A stretch of 64,000 nucleotides of DNA, from the NCBI RefSeq assembly GCF_001704415.2, contig NC_030811.1, positions 6,420,501 to 6,484,500 on the forward strand, given 5' to 3'. Under the pieces are notes generated by a model. The model saw nothing but the letters and a program-made list of their open reading frames with translations. It was not told where the DNA came from and ran no database searches. This stretch comes from Capra hircus (Eukaryota > Chordata > Mammalia > Artiodactyla > Bovidae). Shown in pieces: positions 23,887-33,500 of this stretch. How positions within the stretch are numbered: the first letter of the stretch is position 1; every line of letters begins with the position of its first letter. The position numbers and the translations under genes are program-made.

Positions 23887-24396
23887 GCAGTGGTTGAGAG
23901 CATTTATAGGGAGTTGAGGGGGGCAGCATCCAGAAACAGCACAGTCATCTGTAACAGTCCTCTTCAAATTGGTCATCAGTGGTCTGCCTAGCATCATCTT
24001 GGTTGTTTTAGGACAGTTAGTTAATATTGAGTTCCGGGGTGCACTTGTTCCCGTTTTTTGGGGGTCAGTTCTCGGAATTGTGGCAGCTCAAGTCCTGTAG
24101 TTAACTTCTCCACCTGGGGTTTTAGTATTTATACAACAGCTCAATAGGATATGGCTCAGAATACTATCTACAGCCCTTGAGAAAGAACTGAAGGTCCTTG
24201 ACTGTGCCTAGTGACTACATCATCATTATTCAGTCTCCTTTGACTGTTTTCCTTTGTTTCAGCATTTCTCACTTCTCTGATTAAACTTATTCTTTGACTG
24301 AAGTTTTCCAAGGGCAAAAGGCAGGCAGAGGACACGGCGGGGGTGGGGGGGAGGGGGCGCGGGGTGTCAAGGACCATATGGTTCTGCTCCATTTTA

Positions 24397-24687
24397 TACT
24401 TCCAGATTGAACAAATCTAAATTTACCTACTTTTGTCTCCTTGTAAGTCCAAGAGGGAAACTAAAGATGTTTGGGTTTATTAAGCATATATATTGTACCA
24501 CTGAATAAAAATTGTGCTATAAAAAGTACATAGCTTTTGAGGTTATGAACTATGTTCTTCAGTTTGCCAATCAGAAAATGCCAGTGTAACATTTTCATTA
24601 CTCGTTTCTTGGTTTTGTTAAAACTTTCAAGGGTTAAAAACTGTGATATGTAAAAATGATAAGTGAAGCATTTTGGTATGTAAAGCA
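24397..24687 (+). mobile_element. ERV internal remnant between LTR B and LTR C
   Basis: AT-rich and non-coding. If solo LTR B is removed this continues the leader sequence ending at 22220. The assignment is by position only. Confidence 0.45.
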
Positions 24688-25243
24688 AAAGATACCAAAA
24701 CCCCAGGGGAGAAGTTAACTCCATGATGACTGCCGCAGTTCTGAGAACTGACCACAGAGAAATGGGAACAAGTGCACCCTGGAACTAAAGATTCACTTTC
24801 TCTCTCTCTTTAGTTGCTCAATAGTGTCTGACTCTTGCGACCCTATGGATTGTAGCCCGCCAGGCTCCTCTGTCCTTGGAATTCTCCAGGCAAGAATCCT
24901 GGAGTTGGTTGCCATTTCCTTCTCCAGAAGATTAATTAACTGTCTTAAAACAACCAAGGTGATGCTAGTCAGACCAGTGATGACCAATCTGAAGATGACT
25001 GTTAGAGATGACGGTGATGTTTCTGGATGTTGCCCACCCCCGACTCTGCCTGTAAACTTTGTCACCCCTTGCTTGTTGGCAGTGGGGGTGGGTGGGGAGT
25101 CAGCCTTTGGACAGATGTCCACCACCCGCCCCTGCGTTGCCAGCACCTGAAATAAAGCAAACTTTCTTTTCCACCAACCTGGCCCGCTTATTGGCTTTTG
25201 AGTGGCGAGCAGCCGGATCCCCTATGAGTACCTTTCAGTAACA
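24688..25243 (+). mobile_element. ERV LTR (copy C), 5' truncated, interrupted by a SINE
   Basis: Matches LTR A from gataccaaaaccc to the terminal gtaaca but lacks the first ~250 bp. Retains an intact AATAAA (gaaataaagc near 25150). In the same orientation as A, so A and C are probably the two LTRs of one provirus. Confidence 0.82.
24794..24927 (-). mobile_element. Bov-tA SINE in LTR C
   Basis: Minus-strand tail and core, flanked by a 6-bp duplication aagatt (24788-24793 and 24928-24933). Confidence 0.92.
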
Positions 25244-25690
25244 CCAAGACAGGGAATTCTTACTAAAACATAATCACAATACTGTTATCACTCCTAAATA
25301 ATTTATAATAATTTCTTTGTTGCTGTTGTTCAGTCACTCAGTCGTGTCTGACTCTTCGTGACCCCATGGACTACGGCACATCAGGCTTCCCTGTCCTTCA
25401 CTGTTTCCCAGAGTTTGCTCAGATTCATATCCATTGAGTCACTGATGCCATTCAATCACTTCATCCTCCTTCTCCTCCTGCCCTCAATCTTTCCTAGCAT
25501 CAGGTCCAATGAGTTGGCTCCTTGTGTCAAGTGGCCAATAGTAATTTCTTAATATCATTAAATATCCAGAGTGTTCAAATTTCCTAATTGTCTCATAAAC
25601 ATTTTGATTTTCTTTGCTCAAATTAGGATCCTGGTAAGATTCATATATTATGATTACTTGATATGTTTTCAGTGTCCTTTAAAATTTTTT
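25244..25690 (-). mobile_element. Old LINE remnant interrupted by a BovB tail
   Basis: aacataatcacaatactgttatcactcc and tatccagagtgttcaaatttcc match the continuation of the old repeat at 19890-20105. The ERV cluster seems to have split it. Confidence 0.5.
25318..25540 (-). mobile_element. BovB LINE 3' fragment
   Basis: Complement of the BovB tail from gttgttcagtcactcag to the gagttggctccttg region; diverged. Confidence 0.9.
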
Positions 25691-27308
25691 TAGTTCCCTG
25701 ACCAGGGATTAAACCCAGGTCCTCCAGAGTGAAGCGCCTCCCACCTGGAGAAGACCTGCAAATGAATGCAGTGGCCCCGAGTATGTACGTGCTGTTCCAG
25801 GAGAAATCGTCTGCCAGGGTGGGGCTGGCCTTCCTGGCCCAGGGATGCTGTGTACTTGAGAGTCGGGGTCGAACAATGGACTGTTGACAACTGTTCACAA
25901 AGGTCATGCTAGGATGACACTTTAGGGGGCCATTTGCAGCTCTAGAGTCAGAGCAGACTTCCAGTCTTTATAAAACAAGAAGATGCCCAGCGGAGAGAAG
26001 CCTAGCTCTCATTATAGCATGTGACAGCACCCCGCAGGCTGCACGTCTCTCTGGCCTGCTTGTCTCCCCAGCACGGCCATGGATGGATGTCTCGAGGATG
26101 GGGACTGAGCTTTCCTCGTCTTTGTATCCCTGGCCTGACACATCCGGAGTTTGCATCATGCTTAGAACAAGGAGGGGCAAGCAGAGACATGCTGAGAAGG
26201 GATGAGAAGGGGAGGAGGTTGGAGAGTGGCTGCCTGCAGGGACCACCAGGGATCAGGGAGCTGCAAGAGTGGGAAGTGACGACGGCCCTGGGGAAGTTGG
26301 GGCTATTTTCAGTGGGGGAGAGTCAGGTTTTCTTGCCGTCTCATCAGGCGAGGGAGGCCATGCTGTCGTAGCCAGGGGATGGCGAAGATTATCATTAGGG
26401 CCAAGGGACAGAAACTTGACAGGGTGGGGGAAAGGAGGATGTGAGGAGTAGGCATAATCTGGGATGTGCGTTTCCTGGGCTGTTGGTCACTTAGTCACTC
26501 AACAAGCACTGAAGTTCCACCAAATGCACAACACGATCAGACCTGCTGCGAAGACGCAGAGGAGGGAGGGGTTTTGGCCTTCAAGCAGCCCCTAGCGTGG
26601 GTGGGGAGACAACAGTCCCCCCACACAACAAAGTGCCTGTAAAGGAGCCCCCTGTCCTCTGGTTTCTAACCTGCTCTCACCTGAGCCCCTTCAACCAGTC
26701 ATGATCTTCTGTTTGGGGGGAAAGGTTGGAATCTATATACTTAACATCCCGTCAAAAGAAAGGGATAAAGAAAACCAGCGCTTGCTGCCACGTCTTTCAT
26801 CTTATTAGACGTGAAACCTTGGGGTGATGAGACAGATACGGCAACTCTCGAGGAGTGCGTCAGAAGCATTCGAGCTGAGGAATGCTTGCCTTGGCCTGGG
26901 GCTCTTCTAAACCAGTTCCGGTGGGGGGTGGAACTGAAAAACTTCACACACAGTGTGCAGTTGAGGACGATAGAGTTGGAACAGGTATGCTGGAGGAGCA
27001 GATCACTGCTTTTGATGAATGCATGCTGTCTGTGGATGTGGCTGCCTTCAACAAGGTCTAAAACTCACGGTGGATCGGTGACCTTGAATAAAAGTTTGCA
27101 AGAAAAAACGCTGCTGATGCACCCCTTTAGTTTTGCCGTGTCTGTCTCACCATTATCCCAAGGTTCCACGTCTGATAAAATGGAACATTTAGCAGCAAAT
27201 GCTGGTTTTTTGGTTTAATTGGCTTTTTTTTTTTTTTAATAATTCACAAAGTGGAGGCACTGTGAGGATTACAGAAGACAAATCGTCCGCAGCTCCACCA
27301 CCCAAATG
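25691..27308. other. Unique sequence, no gene found
   Basis: Frames of 116 and 135 codons on the + strand (26021-26371, 26811-27218) have no recognisable domain. A poly-T run spans about 27224-27238. A short CHR-like scrap may lie near 25690-25740. Confidence 0.5.
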
Positions 27309-27311
27309 TTA

Positions 27312-27430
27312 CTATTGCTGTTCAGTCGCTCAGTCGTGTCCGACTCTGCGACCCCAGGGACTGCAGCACGCTAGGCTTCCCTGTCCTTCACTATCTCCTG
27401 GAGTTTGCTCAAGTTCAAGTCCATGGAGGC
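27312..27430 (-). mobile_element. BovB LINE 3' tail, first of two in tandem
   Basis: Complement of the last ~115 bp of BovB (gttcagtcgctcagtcgtgtc to caagtccatggag). Confidence 0.88.
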
Positions 27431-27566
27431 AGTTCAGTTCCATTCAGTTCAGTTGCTCAGTCGTATCTGACTCTTTGCAACCTTCCCTGTCCATCACCAA
27501 CTCCCAGAGTTTACCCAAACTCATGCCCATGGAGTCGGTGATGCCATCTAACCATCTCATCCTCTT
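27431..27566 (-). mobile_element. BovB LINE 3' tail, second of two in tandem
   Basis: Starts afresh with the terminal cagttcagtt repeat and runs to catctaaccatctcatcctc. It directly abuts the preceding tail in the same orientation. Confidence 0.88.
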
Positions 27567-27814
27567 ACTAATGTGAAATAATGAACAGAGAACACAGCTT
27601 TTGTAGCTGAGGTAGGACCAGTCGAAGACCCAGGACTTGGCCCCCTGCCCCGGTGTGCCCCGCTTCCCTGTGGGCAGATCCTAGAACTGGACTGGCCCGA
27701 GTGACTAAACTCTGAGCAGAGGTCAGGGACACAAAGCTAGGGTGGGGCGCAGAGGAGGATCCACTTGTTCAGCTTTCTTCAGCCCACAGTCCCCCAGATG
27801 GACCTCCACACCCA

Positions 27815-28280
27815 TTGTAATTAGTTCCTATTGCTGCTATAAATAAACCACAAGCTTAGTGACTTCAAACAACATGTTTACTCTCTTACAGCCTAGAGTC
27901 TACACAGCTGTGTTGCTAACGGCGGCTCTCAGGGACAATCCATCTCCTCGCCTTTTCCACCGACATCCCCAGCTTACTGTTCCTCCTCTGGCTTTAGAGC
28001 CAGCCTCCTGTCTGACCCCTGCCTCTCTTGTTAAGGAAAAAATCCACCCCCCCAATCCAACAGCAATATATAGAAGGTTTACCTCCAGAAATCCTTGTGA
28101 TTATATTGAACCCACCCGGATAACCTAAGAGAATTTGCCATCTCAGGAGCCTTACCTTAATCACGCCCGCTGAACGCCTTCATTTGGCTGGGTTAAGTGA
28201 CCATATTCACAGGTCACCAGGAGGTTAGGATGTGGGGGCGGGGTGAATCTGGCGCCTCCGTTCATCCTGGCCAGCTGCTA
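27815..28280 (-). mobile_element. MaLR-type LTR remnant (MST/MLT-like)
   Basis: The + strand reads the antisense of an old MaLR LTR (ctattgctgctataaat, cttagtgacttcaaacaac, ccttgtgattatattgaaccc, gaccatattcacaggtca). Decayed. Confidence 0.6.
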
Positions 28281-28345
28281 TATCCCAGTAATCAGCAATA
28301 AGAGTCGCTTCCTTCTTCCTTCTCTTTTCCTTCTAAAATTTACTG

Positions 28346-28545
28346 TGCCTCATTCAGTCATGTCTGACTCTTTGCGACCCCGTGGACTGTAGCCCACCAG
28401 GCTCCTCCATCCATGGGATTCTCCAGGCAAGAATACTGGAGTGGGTTGCCATTTTCTTCTCCAGGGGATCTTCCCAACCCAGGGATCGAACCTGGGTCTC
28501 CCATATGGCAGGCAGACGCTTTAACCTCTGAGCCACCAGGGAAGC
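28346..28545 (-). mobile_element. Bov-tA SINE, left arm of an inverted pair
   Basis: Complete minus-strand element from the tail (cattcagtcatgtctgactc) to the head (gccaccagggaagca). Confidence 0.95.
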
Positions 28546-28559
28546 ACTTTTATTAAGTA

Positions 28560-28776
28560 GGGGCTTCTCAGGTGGCTCAGTGATAAAGAATCTGCCAGCC
28601 AGTTCAGGAGATGCAGAAGATATGGGTTCAACCCCTGGGTTGGGAAATCCCCTGGAGAAGGAAATGACAACCCATTCCAGTATTCTTGCCTGGAGGATCC
28701 CAGGGACAGAGGAGCCTGGGGGGGCTACAGTCCATGAGATAGCAAAGAACTGGACATGGCTGAGTGACTGAGCACC
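28560..28776 (+). mobile_element. Bov-tA SINE, right arm of an inverted pair
   Basis: Complete + strand element (gcttctcaggtggctcagtg to ggctgagtgactgagcacca), head to head with 28346-28545 and only about 14 bases away. Confidence 0.95.
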
Positions 28777-29100
28777 ATACATTCCTATGATTAAAAAAGA
28801 GAAACAAAATAGCACCGGGGTGGGAGGTCATGGCACCTGGGAACCTACTGGTCTGGGTCTGCACTGTGGCTGGGACACTCAGAGGCTCCCTCAACACCCA
28901 GAGGGAAAGAGGAGACCCCGCCCCCATTACTCTGCCCTCTCCCCCACATCACTCCACCCTCTCCACCCTGGGTGCCCTCAAGCTTTCTTCATCCAAAAAG
29001 GAAGAAGCTCTCAAAGAAACCCACCACCAAAATAGACAGGTTCCCCTGAGCAATCCTGCTGCATCCCGTCTCTTTCACCCCATTTCTCCCCACCTCTTTA
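28777..29100. other. Unique sequence, no gene found
   Basis: A 124-codon frame (28830-29204) crosses into the MaLR LTR and shows no domain. Confidence 0.5.
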
Positions 29101-29412
29101 GGTGTTGTGGTTTGGACGTCTGTGTCCCGCCTGATGCCCAGTGTGATGGTGTTGGGAGGTGGGCCTTTGTGGGGTGCTTAGGTCATGAGGGTGGAGCCTC
29201 ATGAATGGATTAGTGTTCTTATAAAAGAGACCCCAGGGAGACCCCTTACCCCTCTGCCATGGAAGTATGCAGTGAAAAGTCAGAAGTCTTTGACCCAGAA
29301 GAGGGCTCTCACTTGACCTTGCTGACACCCTGATCTTGGACTTCCATCCTCCAGACCTGGAGGCAATAAACTTTTGTTGTTGATAAGCCACCCAGACTGT
29401 GGTACTGTACGA
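29101..29412 (+). mobile_element. MaLR-type LTR remnant
   Basis: gttgtggtttggacgtctgtg, gaggtgggcctttgtggggtg, aggtcatgagggtggagcc, cttataaaagagacc, tgatcttggacttcc and ggcaataaactt lie in the order expected for an MST/MLT-like LTR, including its poly(A) signal. Confidence 0.7.
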
Positions 29413-29452
29413 TGTTACGGAGGAACTCGAAACTTTTCGGCCAACCCAATAT
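29413..29452. mobile_element. Possible mariner terminal fragment
   Basis: The sequence ending cttttcggccaacccaat resembles the terminal inverted repeat of ruminant mariner elements and is followed by a TA. The other end is not found, so only a fragment. Confidence 0.4.
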
Positions 29453-30161
29453 TTCAGCAGCTCAAATGGACGGAGACAACGGGTAACCACTTTTATTAGA
29501 ATCATGTGTTATCTTTAAAGAATGTTTATGAGTACGTATATTTCTCTCTTTTCTTATACAGAGATTAGCATGCCATCTATTGTTCTATACCTGTTTTCTG
29601 AGCACATCCTGAAGCTCTTCCCTATCAGGACAGTGAATATCCCTGTACATACGTTTCTTTCATAGTCACCTACGATCGCATTGTGTGGGCATTGCAAGGT
29701 TTATTAAGATCTATAGGCTCTCTCCTGTAGATGGAGGTTTGGCTTTTTTTCCAGACTTTGCCAGTACAAACAGTCCTTCAGTAAATTGCCATGTACATCT
29801 ATTTTTTCTGGGGTTTGTAGGTAGATCTCCAGAATAACTCCAAGAAGCTGGATCAGTAAATCAAAAGGTAGAGGAGGCGGCAGTTTCACTGGATTTTTCC
29901 AGTGTTTTCCTGTGCTTGCATCACTTGGCATGCCCATCAGTGACCCCTAGTCTCCCAGGAGGGAGCCATCAGCCTCAGATTCCTTACACTGACCTCACAG
30001 GCCAACCTAGTATTTTGGTGACTGTCATTTGCCATAGGCATGGAGGTCTTCTCTGGGGTGGAGACCAAGCCTTGGGTTCCTCATCTGTGTGTGTCCCACA
30101 TGCCCGGCCTGGGATGTGGCCTCACCCACTGCGCCTCCCCCAGGAAGCTGCCCCAGAGGGG
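29453..30161. other. AOC1 downstream flank, no gene found
   Basis: 29480-29900 is AT-rich and looks like a decayed old repeat of uncertain family. 29940-30160 is unique and includes the likely transcription end of AOC1. Confidence 0.45.
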
Positions 30162-30167
30162 TTTATT
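30162..30167 (-). terminator. AOC1 poly(A) signal AATAAA
   Basis: A canonical AATAAA on the minus strand 65 bases past the AOC1 stop. This would give a very short 3' UTR of roughly 80-100 nt. No competing canonical signal lies between it and the stop. Confidence 0.8.
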
Positions 30168-30231
30168 GTCTATCCCTGGAGGAGGTGGGGTGCTTGGGCT
30201 TCAGGTGGGACTCAATTGGGGGCAGGGGCCT

Positions 30232-30501
30232 TCACACCAGCCTGTAGGTTCCATTGTAGCTGAAAGAGGGCGGCTTCAAGCAGTCCCCCTCTCCCTCAGG
30301 CATCCAGCTCTGAGTGTAGGTGGAGCCATTTTCCAGAGGTCGCACGATTATGAGGTCTCTGGACGCCAGGGACGGGTCCTCTGGGAAGAAGTTGAAGGGT
30401 CGGAGCAGGAAGCCCACGGAGTTCCCGGGCGTGGTCGTGTTGGGGATGTCCTCTGCGTGGGGGATGTGCAGGAAGCCCACTGTGACCCAGGCCACCAGGT
30501 C
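30232..30501 (-). CDS. AOC1: AOC1 last coding exon (residues 667-755 and stop)
   Basis: 270 nt from acceptor AG (30503-30502) to the TGA at 30234-30232. It begins DLVAWVTVGF and carries the third copper ligand His678 (in FLHIPH), interchain Cys740 and the Asn749 sequon, ending NGTYRLV. Confidence 0.95.
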   Translation of the reverse strand, partial: DLVAWVTVGFLHIPHAEDIPNTTTPGNSVGFLLRPFNFFPEDPSLASRDLIIVRPLENGSTYTQSWMPEGEGDCLKPPSFSYNGTYRLV

Positions 30502-33500
30502 CTGCGGGAGAGAGGGGCGGGCCATGCTGAGGAGGCTCAGAGGGGAAGGGGTAGCCTGCACCCAAGCCCCAGGTATAAGGAAGGGCAAATCTGGTGAACC
30601 CGGAGCTGGCTTTCCACCCAGTAAGCTGGTCCTTGCCCTCCTGGGACTCAGCAGGGATCCTGGGACTGGACAGGGGTCCTGGGACTTGCAGGGGTCCTGG
30701 GACCTGGCAGGAATCCTGGGACCTGGCAGGGATCCTGGGACTGGACAGGGATCCTGGGACTTGCAGGGATCCTGGGACCTGGCAGGAATCCTGGGACTGG
30801 ACAGGGATCCTGGGACCTGCAGGAATCCTGGGACCTGGCAGGAATCCTGAGACTGAACAGGGATCCTGGGACTGGACAGGGATCTGTCTCAGGGTGGGGC
30901 TGGAAAAAGGCAGAGCTGGTACCTCATCTTCAATATTCTCATTGTTGCGAAGAAACTCCTCAAAGACGATAGGTGGGTCCCATGGGTCGTTCTGGTTGTA
31001 TATGCTGCTGCTGTATCTCTCTGACTCCCGGTATTTGGTCACTGCCAGGGGGTACCTGTCCAGGCAGAGAAGCCGCGTGACTCTGGGTGTCAGGGGCCTC
31101 CCAGCCCCTCCCAGGGAACACCGCCAGGGTCAACGAAGGGGGAAAGTTACTGCCTTCCCCTATATGCAGGATCATCCCCTGGGAGTTAGCCAGACTCACT
31201 TCGGGGCTCTGCAGGGGTTCTGCACACTCCATCCCCAAACACAGAGCCACACACCCAGGAGCATGCACGCACACACACACACACACACACATGGGCACAC
31301 ACCCAGATATAGCACTGGATAGATTCAGAATCTCATGGACAGAAACACAGACACACACAGATACAGGGGAACACAGAGACACAGAGAGGAGCCTCCAGTC
31401 CTTGCCAGCCTCCTGGGCCTTCCTCACCTGGCCCAGGTGACAGCCTGCTCCTCTTGCCAGCCTGGGGGCAGCACTTGGTCGGCCATGGAGTGGATCTGCA
31501 CTCGGTAGCTGCGCTGGTGGCCCCAGGGGTTCTGCTCAGGGCTAGTAAAAAGCAGGTATTTGGGCAAAGTCTGTCCGAAGCGGAAGGCCGCCTGGCGCTC
31601 CCGAGAATACCGCATCTGCTGGAGAGCCGGCTGAACCAGGCGGTGTCCTGGGCTCCAGGGGTTTGTGATGTTTTCCAGCTTCATCTGCAGGGTCTGGAAG
31701 CTATTCTTGGTGCCTGCGGGTGTACAGGGAAGGAGCTGGAGTCAAGCACCTGGAACTGAAGCCTCCTCATTCCACCTTGGGCCCTCCATCTGGGACCACA
31801 CCCAACAGCAGACCATGGACTGAAGGGGATGTTGGGGACAGGCACTGAGCCAGATGGCAGTGGAGGGAAGGGGCTGAGGAACCAGAAGACAGCTCAGAGT
31901 TGGCACAGCAGCGGCAGTGACTCCACCGTGACCCTGGGTAGTTCCTCTTGAGAGCGGCGTCCGAGACTGTTTGCAGCAACTGTGGTCCCAGAGACAGGCA
32001 GCTGGCCTTTCCCCAGGGGGAGGGGCCATGTCAATGCCCTCTGGGTCAGGAGCAGACAAGGGGGAGCAGGAGAAGCTGCCCAGCTGGTCCTGGGGGCCTG
32101 TTCTAACATGGCACTTGATATCAGGCCAAATCCTGTCATTATACCCATGCCATCTTTTAAGGCACGCATGCTCAGTCACTCAGCTGTGTCCAACTCTGCG
32201 ACCCCATGGGCTGTAGCCCGCCAGGCTTCTCTGTCCATGGGATTCTCCAGGCAAGAATACTGCAGTGGGTTGCCATTCCCACTCCATTGGAGAAAAGATT
32301 CTCCAATCTTTTGTGGTGACACCACTAATTCAACAGACACAAGGAGTATTCCCAACGACACTGCATCCACTCAAAGCTCCAGGCAGGGATGTGTTTTACA
32401 CCTAGGCATCATCCCCTCCCCTGCCACGTGCACACATTTGCACAGGGTCCACCCTCCAAAGGTGTCAGTGCAGGGGCAGCCCCTGGCACTGTTCACGTCA
32501 CCATTTTGCAGGGACACACAGGTTTCTGCAGGCCCTACACCTCCAGGCTGGGTAAACTTTCCTGACATTATGTCTCCACGGGAGACTCAGCACCATCTCT
32601 GAGGAGTGTGAGTTACCATGGGGATGCAGACATTTGGCCAGGGGGTGGTCCCAAGCCCGGGTCCTACCTGCCACATCCAGGTCTATGCGGTAATGCACGA
32701 GGTGGGTGTGCATGTTGCCGATGAGGTGTGTGTGCAGGCGGGTCCCATGGCGCAGCCCCTCGGGGGTGTAGAAGGTGGCATGGATATAGCCGGTGGCATG
32801 CATCTTGGCCTCCATCACCCCATTGGGGTAGAAGATGAAGTCCCAGATGTAATCATAGTTGTAGACCGTCGACGTGGTCCTTAGCACCAGCGCTTGACCC
32901 TTGAGCCCCGCATAGAAATTGAAGCCACCGTTGAAGTTGGAGTTAAAGTGCCGCCGGATGGGCACCCCTGTGGGCATCTCGAAGAGACAGAGGGCCCGGG
33001 GGTAGAGGACGGGGCCGTCGTCATCGTAGTAGTGGAGGGCGTCCACGAAGGTGGCCGTCTCCGGGCAATCGATGCCAGGGGCCAGCTCATGGGTGACGCT
33101 GCCCAAGCCCCAGCCCAAGTCCAGGTACTTGGTCTGCATGCCGGCCGGCGTGTGTCCTCCGTACAGCGCCGCAGCCTCCTGCACGCTCACCTCGTAGGCT
33201 ATGCGCTCACCACCAAAGCGCACGTCCAGGACTTGCAGCCCCGAGGATGAGCGCAGGCGGAAGGAGAAGCTCCAGCCGGCGTAGCGCACTGTGTGGCCAT
33301 CCAGGCTGTAGCGCGCGCCCTGGGGCTGCACCAGGCGGGGGCCGCTCTTGGAGACGCCCAAGTCCCCACGTAACTGGTAGGAGGAGAAGAGGGCCGCCTC
33401 AGGCAGGTTGGCTCTGTCCTTGCCCTTGGCGAGCGGGTCCTCCAAGACCACCGCGTCCACCTCTCCGTCGTCGTACTTCTGAGCCAGCTCCTCGGGGCTC

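Larger units (their letters stand above)
22221..24396 (-). mobile_element. Solo LTR (copy B), inverted, interrupted by BovB
   Basis: Minus-strand LTR of the same family as A, about 680 bp once the BovB insertion is removed. It is flanked by a 4-bp duplication tact (22217-22220 and 24397-24400). The LTR's first dinucleotide is TA instead of TG. No PBS or polypurine tract lies on either side, which fits a solo LTR. Confidence 0.85.

Noticed and set aside
30652..30886. Regular spaced repeats that could suggest a CRISPR-like array
   Set aside because: Contiguous 18-20 bp tandem units without unique spacers, inside a mammalian intron.
30594..31322. 242-codon + strand frame with repeated WDLAGILGL-like units
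   Set aside because: A by-product of the minisatellite in the AOC1 intron; it also runs antisense through two AOC1 exons.
32498..32667. Continuation of the AOC1 frame past residue 527
   Set aside because: The frame stays open by chance into the intron. A consensus donor at 32667 and the matching next exon show the true junction.
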